This document shows, piece after piece, positions 7,244 through 13,716 of a stretch of 21,401 bases of DNA. Source of the DNA: SXRF01 sp039808985 (GTDB lineage: Bacteria; Pseudomonadota; Alphaproteobacteria; Rickettsiales; SXRF01); NCBI GenBank assembly GCA_039808985.1, contig JBDHUC010000034.1, forward strand, positions 1-21,401. Direction: 5' to 3'. How positions within the stretch are numbered: position 1 is the stretch's first letter; every line of letters starts with the position of its first letter. The notes beneath the pieces are model-generated. The model was not told where the DNA came from. It made no database searches and worked only from the letters and a program-made list of their open reading frames with translations. A program made the position numbers and the translations under genes.

Positions 7244-7268
7244 AGATCCCGCAACAAGTGCGGGATGA
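7244..7268. repeat. Palindromic REP-like element
   Basis: ATCCCGC (7246-7252) and GCGGGAT (7260-7266) form a 7-bp stem around a 7-nt loop. The form (CCAGATCCCGC...GCGGGATGA) resembles dispersed extragenic palindromes seen in many alphaproteobacterial genomes. It lies between cysD and the DUF3800 gene and could also act as a weak terminator or mRNA stabiliser for cysD. Confidence 0.55.
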
Positions 7269-7303
7269 GCTCGTCTAAACAAGCATAGCTTGCAAGGCAT
7301 CGT

Positions 7304-8137
7304 TCACATATACCCATCTGCGCGCAGGCGTTCAAAGCTGCTTTCATCCTCATCCGCCCCCATTGGCCTGCCTGAGCGTTCAGAAGTTTTGGTTACGCGC
7401 AGTTCGGCGATGATTTTTTCAATAGTATCAGCACTGCTTTCAACCGGCCAGGTGATGCCTTTTTCGCCAAGGCTTCTGAAGCGCATCATCTTTCCGCCAA
7501 AATCCCGCCCTTCAAACTCGTTATATTTTCTAGCATAATATAGCGGTACAATCGGGATATTCTCGCGCTGGATGTATAGCCATATATCCAGCTCTGTCCA
7601 ATGCAGCAGCGGGTGGATGCGGATACTTGTTCCGGGTGCGAAATCAGTTTTATACTGATCCCAGAATTCCGGTGGTTGTTCTTTTACGTCCCAGCCGCCT
7701 TCTACGCCACGCGGGCTGAACACGCGCTCTTTCGCGCGGGTTGCCTCTTCATCACGCCGTATTCCGGCGATAATCCCTACAAAGCCCTGCTCCTCAATTA
7801 CCGCTTTAAGCCCCAGCGTTTTACGGGATGCCACGCGGGCAGCATGCGGAAGCGTAATATCAGTTGCCTCAATCGGTGGGCAAACTGGCGCAAGTAAATT
7901 CACTCCCCATTCCTTTGCGTATTTATCACGGAAGGCATACACTTCATCCATTTCAAGTTCCGTATCGCAATGAATAAGCGGAAATGGCACTTGCCCGAAA
8001 AATGCCTTGCGCGCCAAGTGGATCATAACGTTGGAATCTTTACCGAACGACCACAACATCGCCAGCTTATCAATGGCGTGAAAGGCCTCGCGGAAAATAT
8101 AAATGCTCTGGGCTTCAAGTTGGTCTAAGTGGTTCAT
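7304..8137 (-). CDS. cysD: Sulfate adenylyltransferase subunit 2 (CysD)
   Basis: 277 residues, about 25 shorter than E. coli CysD but complete in the conserved core. The PP-loop SFGKDS lies at 30-35. Further family segments are HCDTELEMDEVY, GIRRDEEATRAKERVFSPRG and the ending ERLRADGYM. It is the adenylating subunit of ATP sulfurylase, activated by the GTPase CysN. The ATG at 8137 has an AAGG Shine-Dalgarno at 8150-8147, which falls within the 7-bp repeat array shared with the upstream four-helix-bundle gene. Its normal partner cysN is displaced by the DUF3800 insertion. Confidence 0.95.
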   Translation of the reverse strand: MNHLDQLEAQSIYIFREAFHAIDKLAMLWSFGKDSNVMIHLARKAFFGQVPFPLIHCDTELEMDEVYAFRDKYAKEWGVNLLAPVCPPIEATDITLPHAARVASRKTLGLKAVIEEQGFVGIIAGIRRDEEATRAKERVFSPRGVEGGWDVKEQPPEFWDQYKTDFAPGTSIRIHPLLHWTELDIWLYIQRENIPIVPLYYARKYNEFEGRDFGGKMMRFRSLGEKGITWPVESSADTIEKIIAELRVTKTSERSGRPMGADEDESSFERLRADGYM

Positions 8138-8139
8138 TA

Positions 8140-8174
8140 TTTAGTACCTTGTAATTTGTAAATAGTAGTTTGTA
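8140..8174. repeat. 7-bp repeat array, left flank of the four-helix-bundle gene
   Basis: Five consecutive plus-strand heptamers of type NNT[AT]GTA: TTTAGTA, CCTTGTA, ATTTGTA, AATAGTA and GTTTGTA. They fill all the space between the cysD start codon and the stop codon at 8175 of the four-helix-bundle gene. 21 of 26 bases (8149-8174) match the right-flank array (8547-8572) in inverted orientation. Confidence 0.7.
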
Positions 8175-8534
8175 TTAATTTTTTAATGAGCGCAGCAAAC
8201 CAAGTAGCATTTTACTTATATCTTCAACTAAAACCATAATCTCGTCATAATGAGATTTTGTAATATATCTCCTATCATGTGAAATTATCATTTGGGTTTC
8301 AAGTTCAGCAAGCGAACCGCGGGCAATATTTATAAACCTCGAAAATTCAGGCTTTGTACCACGAATACTGCCTTCCGCTATGTTAGATGGAATTGAAACA
8401 ACAGCTCTACGCATTTGGCATGATAAACCAAACAATTCTTCTTTTGGAAATCGTTGTGTACAATCATAAATTAAATTTGTTAGTAACATTGCTTTCTTCC
8501 ACACCTCCAAATCTTTATAACTTTTCACTGCCAT
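8175..8534 (-). CDS. Four-helix-bundle protein (S23 / 23S rRNA intervening-sequence protein family)
   Basis: 119 residues. The start (YKDLEVWKKAM) and the segments FGLSCQMRRAVVSIPSNIAEGS and SLAELETQMIIS are diagnostic of the small S23/IVP family, homologous to the Avd accessory protein of diversity-generating retroelements. These proteins are often encoded within intervening sequences of 23S rRNA genes or dispersed alone; the function is unknown. Here the gene sits between cysH and cysD and is flanked by inverted 7-bp repeat arrays. I see no reverse transcriptase, template repeat or rRNA nearby, so it is neither a DGR nor a 23S IVS in this window. Confidence 0.9.
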   Translation of the reverse strand: MAVKSYKDLEVWKKAMLLTNLIYDCTQRFPKEELFGLSCQMRRAVVSIPSNIAEGSIRGTKPEFSRFINIARGSLAELETQMIISHDRRYITKSHYDEIMVLVEDISKMLLGLLRSLKN

Positions 8535-8546
8535 ATAAAACTTTCT

Positions 8547-8581
8547 TACAAGCTACTAATTACTAGCTACAATTTACTCTC
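8547..8581. repeat. 7-bp repeat array, right flank of the four-helix-bundle gene
   Basis: Read on the minus strand it has five heptamers: GAGAGTA, AATTGTA, GCTAGTA, ATTAGTA and GCTTGTA. It overlaps the end of cysH: the last four residues of CysH and its TAG stop (8569-8567) are encoded by the array. It is in inverted orientation to 8140-8174. Confidence 0.75.
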
Positions 8582-9289
8582 TGTTGAAACATGCAGCCCA
8601 CACTCAGTCTTCTGCACACCATTTTTTGCGGTATGCCGCCAACGCCCTGCGCGTTCGTCTTCGCCGGGTTTTACAATGGAGGTGCAGGGCGCACAGCCAA
8701 TGGAGAGATAGCCTTGGGAAACAAGCTGGTGTTCAGGTAAATTGCGGGCAGAAAATTCCTGTTTCTGCCGGGCTTTGTCCCAATTCGCCAGCGGGTTGAT
8801 ACGGAATATATTTTTATCATCAAGTTCTATAGTTGAAAGAGAAGAACGCTCGCTATTCTGGTAGCGTTTGCGCCCTGTAATTAAGGATTCTATGCCTAAC
8901 TCTTTTACTGCCCTGTCCAGCGGCTCTACCTTACGCAGCCAGCAGCAACGATCGGGGTTTGAACTCCATAAATCACCTTGCGCGTCTATCCGTTTTAGCA
9001 TCTCCGGATCAGGCTTTAGAAAATGCAGATTTTGTAAATTCAGTTTATTTTTCAGCGTTTCTACATACTCTAAAGTTTCAGGAAAATGCTTGCCGGTTTC
9101 CAAAAATAAAATAGGTATTTTATTATCAACTTCTGAAACCAGCGCGAGCAGCAACGCCGCATCCGCCCCAAAAGAAGAAATAAGCGCAATTTTCCCTTTG
9201 AATACATCGCTGATCATTATGCGGAGTAGATCAACCGCATCCAGCGCTCCATAAGTTTTTTGTAGTTCGACTAGCTTTTCGTTGTTCAT
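8567..9289 (-). CDS. cysH: Assimilatory APS reductase, 4Fe-4S type (CysH)
   Basis: 240 residues. An adenylyl-sulfate reductase of the thioredoxin-dependent PAPS/APS reductase family. The cysteine set C115-C116 (RCCWLRK) plus C199 and C202 (GCAPC) marks the 4Fe-4S APS type rather than the cluster-free PAPS type. ECGLH near the C-terminus (C230) supplies the catalytic cysteine. It reduces APS to sulfite plus AMP. The start ATG overlaps the cysG stop by 4 nt (ATGA), so the two are translationally coupled. The C-terminal end is built from the neighbouring 7-bp repeat array, a sign that insertion trimmed or replaced the original terminus. Confidence 0.95.
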   Translation of the reverse strand: MNNEKLVELQKTYGALDAVDLLRIMISDVFKGKIALISSFGADAALLLALVSEVDNKIPILFLETGKHFPETLEYVETLKNKLNLQNLHFLKPDPEMLKRIDAQGDLWSSNPDRCCWLRKVEPLDRAVKELGIESLITGRKRYQNSERSSLSTIELDDKNIFRINPLANWDKARQKQEFSARNLPEHQLVSQGYLSIGCAPCTSIVKPGEDERAGRWRHTAKNGVQKTECGLHVSTESKL

Positions 9290-9858
9290 TTCAGCCAGCC
9301 TTTATCGGCGAGGAAATGCTCGCTTTCATGCAAAACTTGTGCGGTGGTCTTATTTTGTAATTTTAATGAGGCGCGAAATTTTTTTATTTCTTCGGTACGC
9401 TCTTTCCATTCTGCGCCGAATATCCCTGCTATATAATCACGAATCCTGCGCGAAAGGGTTGGTGACGCGCCGCCGGTGGAAACAGCGATAACCAGATCGC
9501 CACGTTTTACATTGGCAGTGAAATAAAAATCGCAAAGCTCGTTCATGTCCTCGACATTTACCAGTTTCCCGGCAGCGTGGGCAGCGCGGGCAATATTTTC
9601 GGATTCCTCGCGCGAAAGACCTGCGACCATGATTATTTGTGCTTTGTCAAAAATCCCCTCTCCCTGTGGGAGAGAGGTAGGGTGAGGGTAAGAAGTAGCG
9701 GATAAGTAACCCCCACCCTGGCTCCCCCCCTGAAAGGGAGAGGGGAAAGTAAGGGTTGCACCATATTCTATTAGCTGGGCGTGGCGTTTTTCAAAGGCTG
9801 GGCCATCGCCAATTAGCAGCACCGGAATTTTTGCAAGATCGAGGACTATGGGAAACAT
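9286..9858 (-). CDS. cysG: Siroheme synthase N-terminal domain: precorrin-2 dehydrogenase / sirohydrochlorin ferrochelatase
   Basis: 190 residues, matching only the N-terminal (Met8-like) part of CysG, so uroporphyrinogen methylation must be done elsewhere. The NAD-binding strand is IPVLLIGDGP (11-20). NVEDMNELCDFYF (101-113) and the STGGASPTLSRRIRDYI segment (127-143) are family hallmarks. It makes siroheme for CysI. Residues 39-68 are not family-like: they are the translation of a palindromic repeat and replace the usual linker between the second strand and the LVIAA-like strand (here IIMVAG). The start overlaps the cysI stop by 1 nt (TAATG). Also called cysG domain or sirC/met8-like. Confidence 0.88.
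   Translation of the reverse strand: MFPIVLDLAKIPVLLIGDGPAFEKRHAQLIEYGATLTFPSPFQGGSQGGGYLSATSYPHPTSLPQGEGIFDKAQIIMVAGLSREESENIARAAHAAGKLVNVEDMNELCDFYFTANVKRGDLVIAVSTGGASPTLSRRIRDYIAGIFGAEWKERTEEIKKFRASLKLQNKTTAQVLHESEHFLADKGWLK
9655..9746. repeat. In-frame palindromic element inside cysG
   Basis: Starts CCCCTCTCCCTGTGGGAG and ends GAAAGGGAGAGGGG; the two halves are inverted copies of one another with inner TAGGGTGAGGG-like and CCCCCACCCTGG-like arms. It is about 92 bp, low-complexity C/G and purine-pyrimidine skewed, quite unlike the flanking coding sequence. It is translated as a Pro/Gly/Ser/Gln-rich stretch with no frame change or stop. It resembles dispersed palindromic repeats and is related in style to the element in cysI. 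Confidence 0.85.
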
Positions 9859-11627
9859 TATTTAGCCCAATCCGCATTAAGGGCATCAACTGCCGCTTGC
9901 TTGACATTAGCAATGCCGTAGCGGGTGCAGAAATCGCCAAATTCTTCGCCAGAGCTGCGTTTTTCATTCCACAGTGCGAACATTGGCGAGAGGGCTTTTG
10001 CAACAAAATCATAGGGAACTTTGTCGAATATTTTTTCATTTAAGCGGGTTCCGGCGAAATCGCCGCCGATATGCAGCGCGTAATGGTCGGGCATACGGCC
10101 TATTATTCCTATGTCGCCTATGGTTGGACGTGAGCAGCCATTTGGGCAACCGGCTATGCGGATGGAGATTTTTTCATCGCGTACGCCGTGTTTCTCCATT
10201 TCTTTTTCGATTTCTGCAATTAGCGGATCGCGGACGCGTTCGGCTTCAGCCAGGGCTTTACCGCAGGTAGGGTAGGCAACGCAGGCCAGGGCGTGACGGT
10301 CGGCGGAAGTTATGTCGCTTGCCAGCTTGATGCCATGCTCGCGCAGGATCTTTTCAATTTCAGGCTTTTCTCCAGCTTCAATATCGCAAAGGATGATGTT
10401 CTGGTCGGCGGTGAGCGCAATATCCATTCCGTATCGTAAAACTACGGCGCGGATGCCGCTGCGGATGGCTTCATTTTCGCGGTCAATGATGCGGCCACTG
10501 GAAACCGGGATGCCGAGGAACCATTTGCCATCAAGCTGGTCGTGCCAGCCCATGTGATCCTCAACGTCGAATTTATGCATGGGCTTTGGCGCATCCATTT
10601 CGTGGCCTATATATTTTTCCAGCTCATGCTTTGCCCATACTTCGCCTTTTTCAGCAATGACATATTTAAGGCGTGCATGCTGCCGGTCGGCGCGGTCGCC
10701 ATGGTCGCGCTGGAGTTTTATAACGGCTTCGGTGGCCGGAACCAACAGCTCTTTTGGCACATACATAACCGGGGTGGCGAGGCGTGCATAGGTTTTTGGG
10801 CTGTTATGCTTAAGCCCAAGCCCGCCGCCAAGCGCGAAATTATAACCGACATGCTCCTGCCCGTTGAACAGCGAAAGTATCGCAAGGTCGTTGGAAAGCA
10901 CATCCATGCAGTTATCTTCGGGGGTCGCAAGCGCTATCTTAAATTTACGCGGCATGTAAGTGTCGCCGTAAAGCGGTTCTGCAACGCTCCCCCCACCTAA
11001 CCTCCCCCCGTTAACGGGGGGAGGGAGGAGGGGGGTAGGGTTGAATTTATATTCATGGACCTTTTCGCCGCCATTCCATACCTCGTAATAACTGCTGGTT
11101 TTGGGCGCGCAGTGCGAAGCCAGCAGGAAGCAATCAGCCTCCAGCTTTGCGTGGATATTATCCTTAATAGGCGCAGGACACATGATGATATTGCGGGTTA
11201 TGTCGCCGCAGCCGCCAAGCGTTGAGAGCATCAAATGATTTATATCGCGGATAAGTGGTTTCATGCCCACTTTTTCTACGCAGTGGAACTGGAAAGTTTC
11301 GCGGGTGGTTATACGCAGCGTACCGTTTGCGTATTTTTCCGCGAGTACATCAAGCGCGATATACTGAGCAGCGGTCAAGCGTCCACCCGGGCATTTAAGG
11401 CGCACCATGAATTCATACTGCTTGTCCAGCCCGGCTTTTTTACGCTCGGTGGCGCTGTCACGGTCATAACCAAAATAACTGCCGTGGAATTTCAGCAGTT
11501 CGTAGGTCGCATCGCTTACCTGTTCGCTGGAAGTGTCATCGAGTTCTTCTGAAATACTGCCTTTTAGATTATGGCTTTCGCGTTTAATGGTTTCGGTGCC
11601 TGAGAGTTTTTTGACTGTTTCAGTCAT
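9858..11627 (-). CDS. cysI: Assimilatory sulfite reductase hemoprotein (CysI)
   Basis: 589 residues. Siroheme/4Fe-4S ligands C449, C455, C494 and C498 (CVAYPTC and GCPNGC) have the same spacing as E. coli CysI (6, 39, 4). RITTRETFQFH near 105-115 is the siroheme-contacting region. It reduces sulfite to sulfide with six electrons. It is the first gene of the operon; an AGGAAA ribosome site precedes the ATG. No CysJ flavoprotein gene is present in the window, so its electron donor must be elsewhere or be the flavoprotein fusion at the operon end. Residues about 196-216 (Pro/Gly/Leu-rich) are an in-frame palindromic insertion. Confidence 0.95.
   Translation of the reverse strand: MTETVKKLSGTETIKRESHNLKGSISEELDDTSSEQVSDATYELLKFHGSYFGYDRDSATERKKAGLDKQYEFMVRLKCPGGRLTAAQYIALDVLAEKYANGTLRITTRETFQFHCVEKVGMKPLIRDINHLMLSTLGGCGDITRNIIMCPAPIKDNIHAKLEADCFLLASHCAPKTSSYYEVWNGGEKVHEYKFNPTPLLPPPVNGGRLGGGSVAEPLYGDTYMPRKFKIALATPEDNCMDVLSNDLAILSLFNGQEHVGYNFALGGGLGLKHNSPKTYARLATPVMYVPKELLVPATEAVIKLQRDHGDRADRQHARLKYVIAEKGEVWAKHELEKYIGHEMDAPKPMHKFDVEDHMGWHDQLDGKWFLGIPVSSGRIIDRENEAIRSGIRAVVLRYGMDIALTADQNIILCDIEAGEKPEIEKILREHGIKLASDITSADRHALACVAYPTCGKALAEAERVRDPLIAEIEKEMEKHGVRDEKISIRIAGCPNGCSRPTIGDIGIIGRMPDHYALHIGGDFAGTRLNEKIFDKVPYDFVAKALSPMFALWNEKRSSGEEFGDFCTRYGIANVKQAAVDALNADWAK
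10987..11040. repeat. In-frame palindromic element inside cysI
   Basis: A perfect 24-bp palindrome (11001-11024) is centred on GTTAAC with CCCCCC/GGGGGG arms. It sits in a longer imperfect inverted repeat, matched in about two thirds of the outer positions. It is translated in frame as a Pro/Leu/Gly-rich stretch. It belongs to the same style of element as the one in cysG and lies in the adjacent gene. Confidence 0.85.
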
Positions 11628-11743
11628 TGCATGATTTCCTGATATTATAAAATGGGCGGTTAATTTATATGTAGTATAGCATTATTTCAATAATATTTTG
11701 TATAATTTAATTTATCACATTAAATATATGTATAAATATATGA
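11628..11743 (-). promoter_or_regulatory. Probable promoter region of the cysI operon
   Basis: 116-bp, very AT-rich gap between the prepilin peptidase stop and cysI. On the minus strand it has TATACT (11678-11673) and TATAAT (11650-11645) hexamers and a small palindrome ATTATT-GA-AATAAT just upstream of TATACT that could be an operator. No convincing -35 at 16-18 bp was found. No riboswitch structure recognised. Confidence 0.35.
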
Positions 11744-12493
11744 TTATTTAATAAAATACATAATATTAGCAATGTCTGGATATATTACGCAGATAAATAG
11801 CGCAATTGCAAGCGCGGGGCCGAAGGGAAAAACCGGGCCTTTGCCTAATGCCCTCCAAATTAGGCCAAGTAACACGCCTAATATTCCCGAAAGCAGCAAG
11901 AATCCGGGGATTGCTTCAAGGTCCAGCCAAACGCCGACTACCGCAAAGAATTTAACATCGCCAAATCCCAGCATGGTGCGGCCACGCATCGCGCTATAGC
12001 CGTAATGTAGCAGCAGGGCCAGCCCGGCCATTAATCCAAAGCCCCATAAAATGTCGGGGTTTAGGGAGCCATTTATATAGCGGTAAGCAAAAGCCAGCGG
12101 CAGCAATATCACATGCACGCAGTCGGGGATTATTAAATGCTCAAGGTCGGCAACAATCATGATCATCAGCATAACTGCCATGGCAGCAAGTATAAAAAAT
12201 TCCGGGCTAATGCCAAATTTCAGGTAAATAAATGAGAATAAACCGGCGGTTATAATTTCTATTATGGGGTAGCGGATGGAGATTCTGGCTAAGCAATGGC
12301 GACATTTACCGCCGGAAAAAAGCCATGAAAAAACCGGGAATAAATCTTTAAAGCCAAGTTTTTTAGCGCATTTTGGGCAGTATGATGGCTTGCTTACCAC
12401 GTCCTGCTCCAGTGGCAGGCGGTAGCTGGCGCAAGTTACGAAACTGCCAAAAACCAGCCCCGCGCAGACGATAATTAGAAATTCAAAAAGCAA
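11744..12493 (-). CDS. pilD: Prepilin peptidase (type IV leader peptidase / N-methyltransferase)
   Basis: 249 residues, integral membrane with seven to eight hydrophobic segments. The cytoplasmic zinc-type pairs C39/C42 and C64/C67 mark the full bifunctional form (peptidase plus N-methyltransferase). Catalytic aspartates are D116 (ADLEHLIIPD) and D179 (GFGDVKFF). It cleaves prepilins after the glycine and methylates the new Phe; the prepilin at 18840 in this window is a plausible substrate. The start is TTG at 12493 with AAGG 7 nt upstream. It is divergent from bolA, sharing the 12494-12608 region. Confidence 0.92.
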   Translation of the reverse strand: MLFEFLIIVCAGLVFGSFVTCASYRLPLEQDVVSKPSYCPKCAKKLGFKDLFPVFSWLFSGGKCRHCLARISIRYPIIEIITAGLFSFIYLKFGISPEFFILAAMAVMLMIMIVADLEHLIIPDCVHVILLPLAFAYRYINGSLNPDILWGFGLMAGLALLLHYGYSAMRGRTMLGFGDVKFFAVVGVWLDLEAIPGFLLLSGILGVLLGLIWRALGKGPVFPFGPALAIALFICVIYPDIANIMYFIK

Positions 12494-12514
12494 GGTTGTA
12501 CCTTATATTTACTA

Positions 12515-12567
12515 TTGGCAAACACATAAACTGATTCTATAAATAACATTAATAGAATTAGTTTATG
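12515..12567 (+). promoter_or_regulatory. bolA promoter overlapped by a 16-bp inverted repeat (candidate operator)
   Basis: A sigma70-like promoter is readable: -35 TTGGCA (12515-12520), 17-bp spacer, -10 TATAAA (12538-12543). Across the -10 and the expected start site lies an inverted repeat, arm 12525-12540 and arm 12552-12567 (CATAAACTGATTCTAT against ATAGAATTAGTTTATG), 15 of 16 pairs matching, with an 11-nt centre. That position suits a repressor. It does not match the Fur or IscR consensus that I know. It could also form an RNA hairpin in the 5' leader, or control the divergent prepilin peptidase gene. Confidence 0.65.
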
Positions 12568-12608
12568 GCATAAGAGCCTTACAAAATCATTAAGTAAGGA
12601 AAAATAAA

Positions 12609-12839
12609 ATGCCCATGCAGGCGGCAGATATTGAGCTATTGGTGAAAAAAGCGTTGCCTGATGCTAAAATTCATCTGGTAGATACGGCTGGTGATAACGA
12701 CCATTACAGCATAACGGTTGAATCATCGGCGTTTGCTGGTAAAAGCCGCATTGAGCAGCACCGTATGGTTATGGGTGCGCTTGGCGGAGATATGGGCGGG
12801 AAGCTGCATGCATTGTCAGTTACAACCAAAATTATTTAG
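12609..12839 (+). CDS. BolA family protein
   Basis: 76 residues. A class II KH-like fold with VESSAFAGKSRIEQHRMVMGAL and the C-terminal LHALSVTTK containing the conserved histidine. BolA proteins bind 2Fe-2S clusters together with monothiol glutaredoxins and act in Fe-S trafficking or iron sensing. The next gene, 12 bp downstream, is exactly such a glutaredoxin. AAGGA lies about 9 nt before the ATG. The size fits the BolA2/IbaG-type rather than full-length BolA. Confidence 0.93.
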   Translation: MPMQAADIELLVKKALPDAKIHLVDTAGDNDHYSITVESSAFAGKSRIEQHRMVMGALGGDMGGKLHALSVTTKII

Positions 12840-12851
12840 ATAGGAATAAAT

Positions 12852-13193
12852 ATGACCAACCCGGTATTTGATGAAATTAAAAAAGACCTGAATGAAAATG
12901 ATATTGTGCTGTATATGAAAGGCACGAAGCAGGTTCCGCAATGCGGATTTTCGGCAACTGTGGCGCAGGTTCTGGAGCGCCTGGGAGTTTCGCAGTATAA
13001 GGATGTAAACGTGCTGGCCAGCCCGGAAATACGCGAAGGAATCAAGGAATTTACCAACTGGCCAACCATCCCGCAGCTTTATGTAAAAGGCGAATTTATC
13101 GGCGGCTGTGACATTGTGCGCGAAATGTACCAAAGCGGGGAACTAACGCAGCTACTCAAGGAAAAAGGCATAGCCTGCAAAGATGCGGCGTAG
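12852..13193 (+). CDS. grxD: Monothiol glutaredoxin, CGFS type (Grx4/GrxD)
   Basis: 113 residues. The active site CGFS is at 31-34 (QVPQCGFS), then the TIPQLYVKGEFIGGCDIV segment that binds glutathione. Such proteins carry a glutathione-ligated 2Fe-2S cluster and work with BolA in Fe-S delivery. It has an AGGAA site before the ATG and is co-transcribed with bolA. The Fe-S demand of the CysH, CysI and flavoprotein products encoded in the window gives a sensible context, though not a proven link. Confidence 0.95.
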   Translation: MTNPVFDEIKKDLNENDIVLYMKGTKQVPQCGFSATVAQVLERLGVSQYKDVNVLASPEIREGIKEFTNWPTIPQLYVKGEFIGGCDIVREMYQSGELTQLLKEKGIACKDAA

Positions 13194-13209
13194 TTGCAGT
13201 AACAGATCT

Positions 13210-13641
13210 TTAAAGCTGTAGGCTGCGTCCAGGATTAGGCCTTATATGGCCTTCTATTATCTTGATATGAGAAAACTTTCCAACGATTTCATTGGCTTCT
13301 CTGTTGTTAACACTAAGTAATTCAACGAGGTCTGGATTGGTGCGTAACAATGCCCGCCCTTTAGGGGTGTTATTTAAAGCGTGAGCAAGGATTATCGCGT
13401 TATCTTTATATTGAGGGTCAGTCGCCTTTTTATCAATTGCAGGCTGCAAAAATGCCTTAGCAACATCTAAATTGCTTGCAAGCACATCCCTGCCTTTTGT
13501 GGTGTCTTTTAATGCGCATAATAGCATATGCGAATCAATAGGGCTTAAATTACTTACATATTCCTTGGTTATAGATTTAAGTCCTTCTTCGGAATTAACT
13601 AATGACCTTATTGAAACCGAAGTATTTTGGCATGTTTTCAT
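13210..13641 (-). CDS. Uncharacterised protein with two internal repeats
   Basis: 143 residues, not recognised. Two copies of a unit of about 25 residues occur at 40-64 and 85-109, 45 residues apart. Both read roughly L-x-x-A-L-x-x-T-x-K-G-R-x-x-L-x-x-N-x-D, with about 10 of 25 positions identical, suggesting a helical repeat fold. There is no signal peptide or membrane segment. It lies convergent to grxD with a 16-bp gap and 75 bp after lepA. Small helical-repeat proteins of this sort also occur among host-associated effectors, but nothing here proves that. Confidence 0.65.
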   Translation of the reverse strand: MKTCQNTSVSIRSLVNSEEGLKSITKEYVSNLSPIDSHMLLCALKDTTKGRDVLASNLDVAKAFLQPAIDKKATDPQYKDNAIILAHALNNTPKGRALLRTNPDLVELLSVNNREANEIVGKFSHIKIIEGHIRPNPGRSLQL

Positions 13642-13716
13642 AGAGGAGAGCCTTTTTTCAAGTAATGTATGATAGAAGGATAACCACTAAATATATTAAT
13701 GTAAAGTAATCTTTGC

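Noticed and set aside
8140..8581. Diversity-generating retroelement, because the four-helix-bundle family is related to Avd
   Set aside because: No reverse transcriptase and no template/variable repeat pair are visible in the window.
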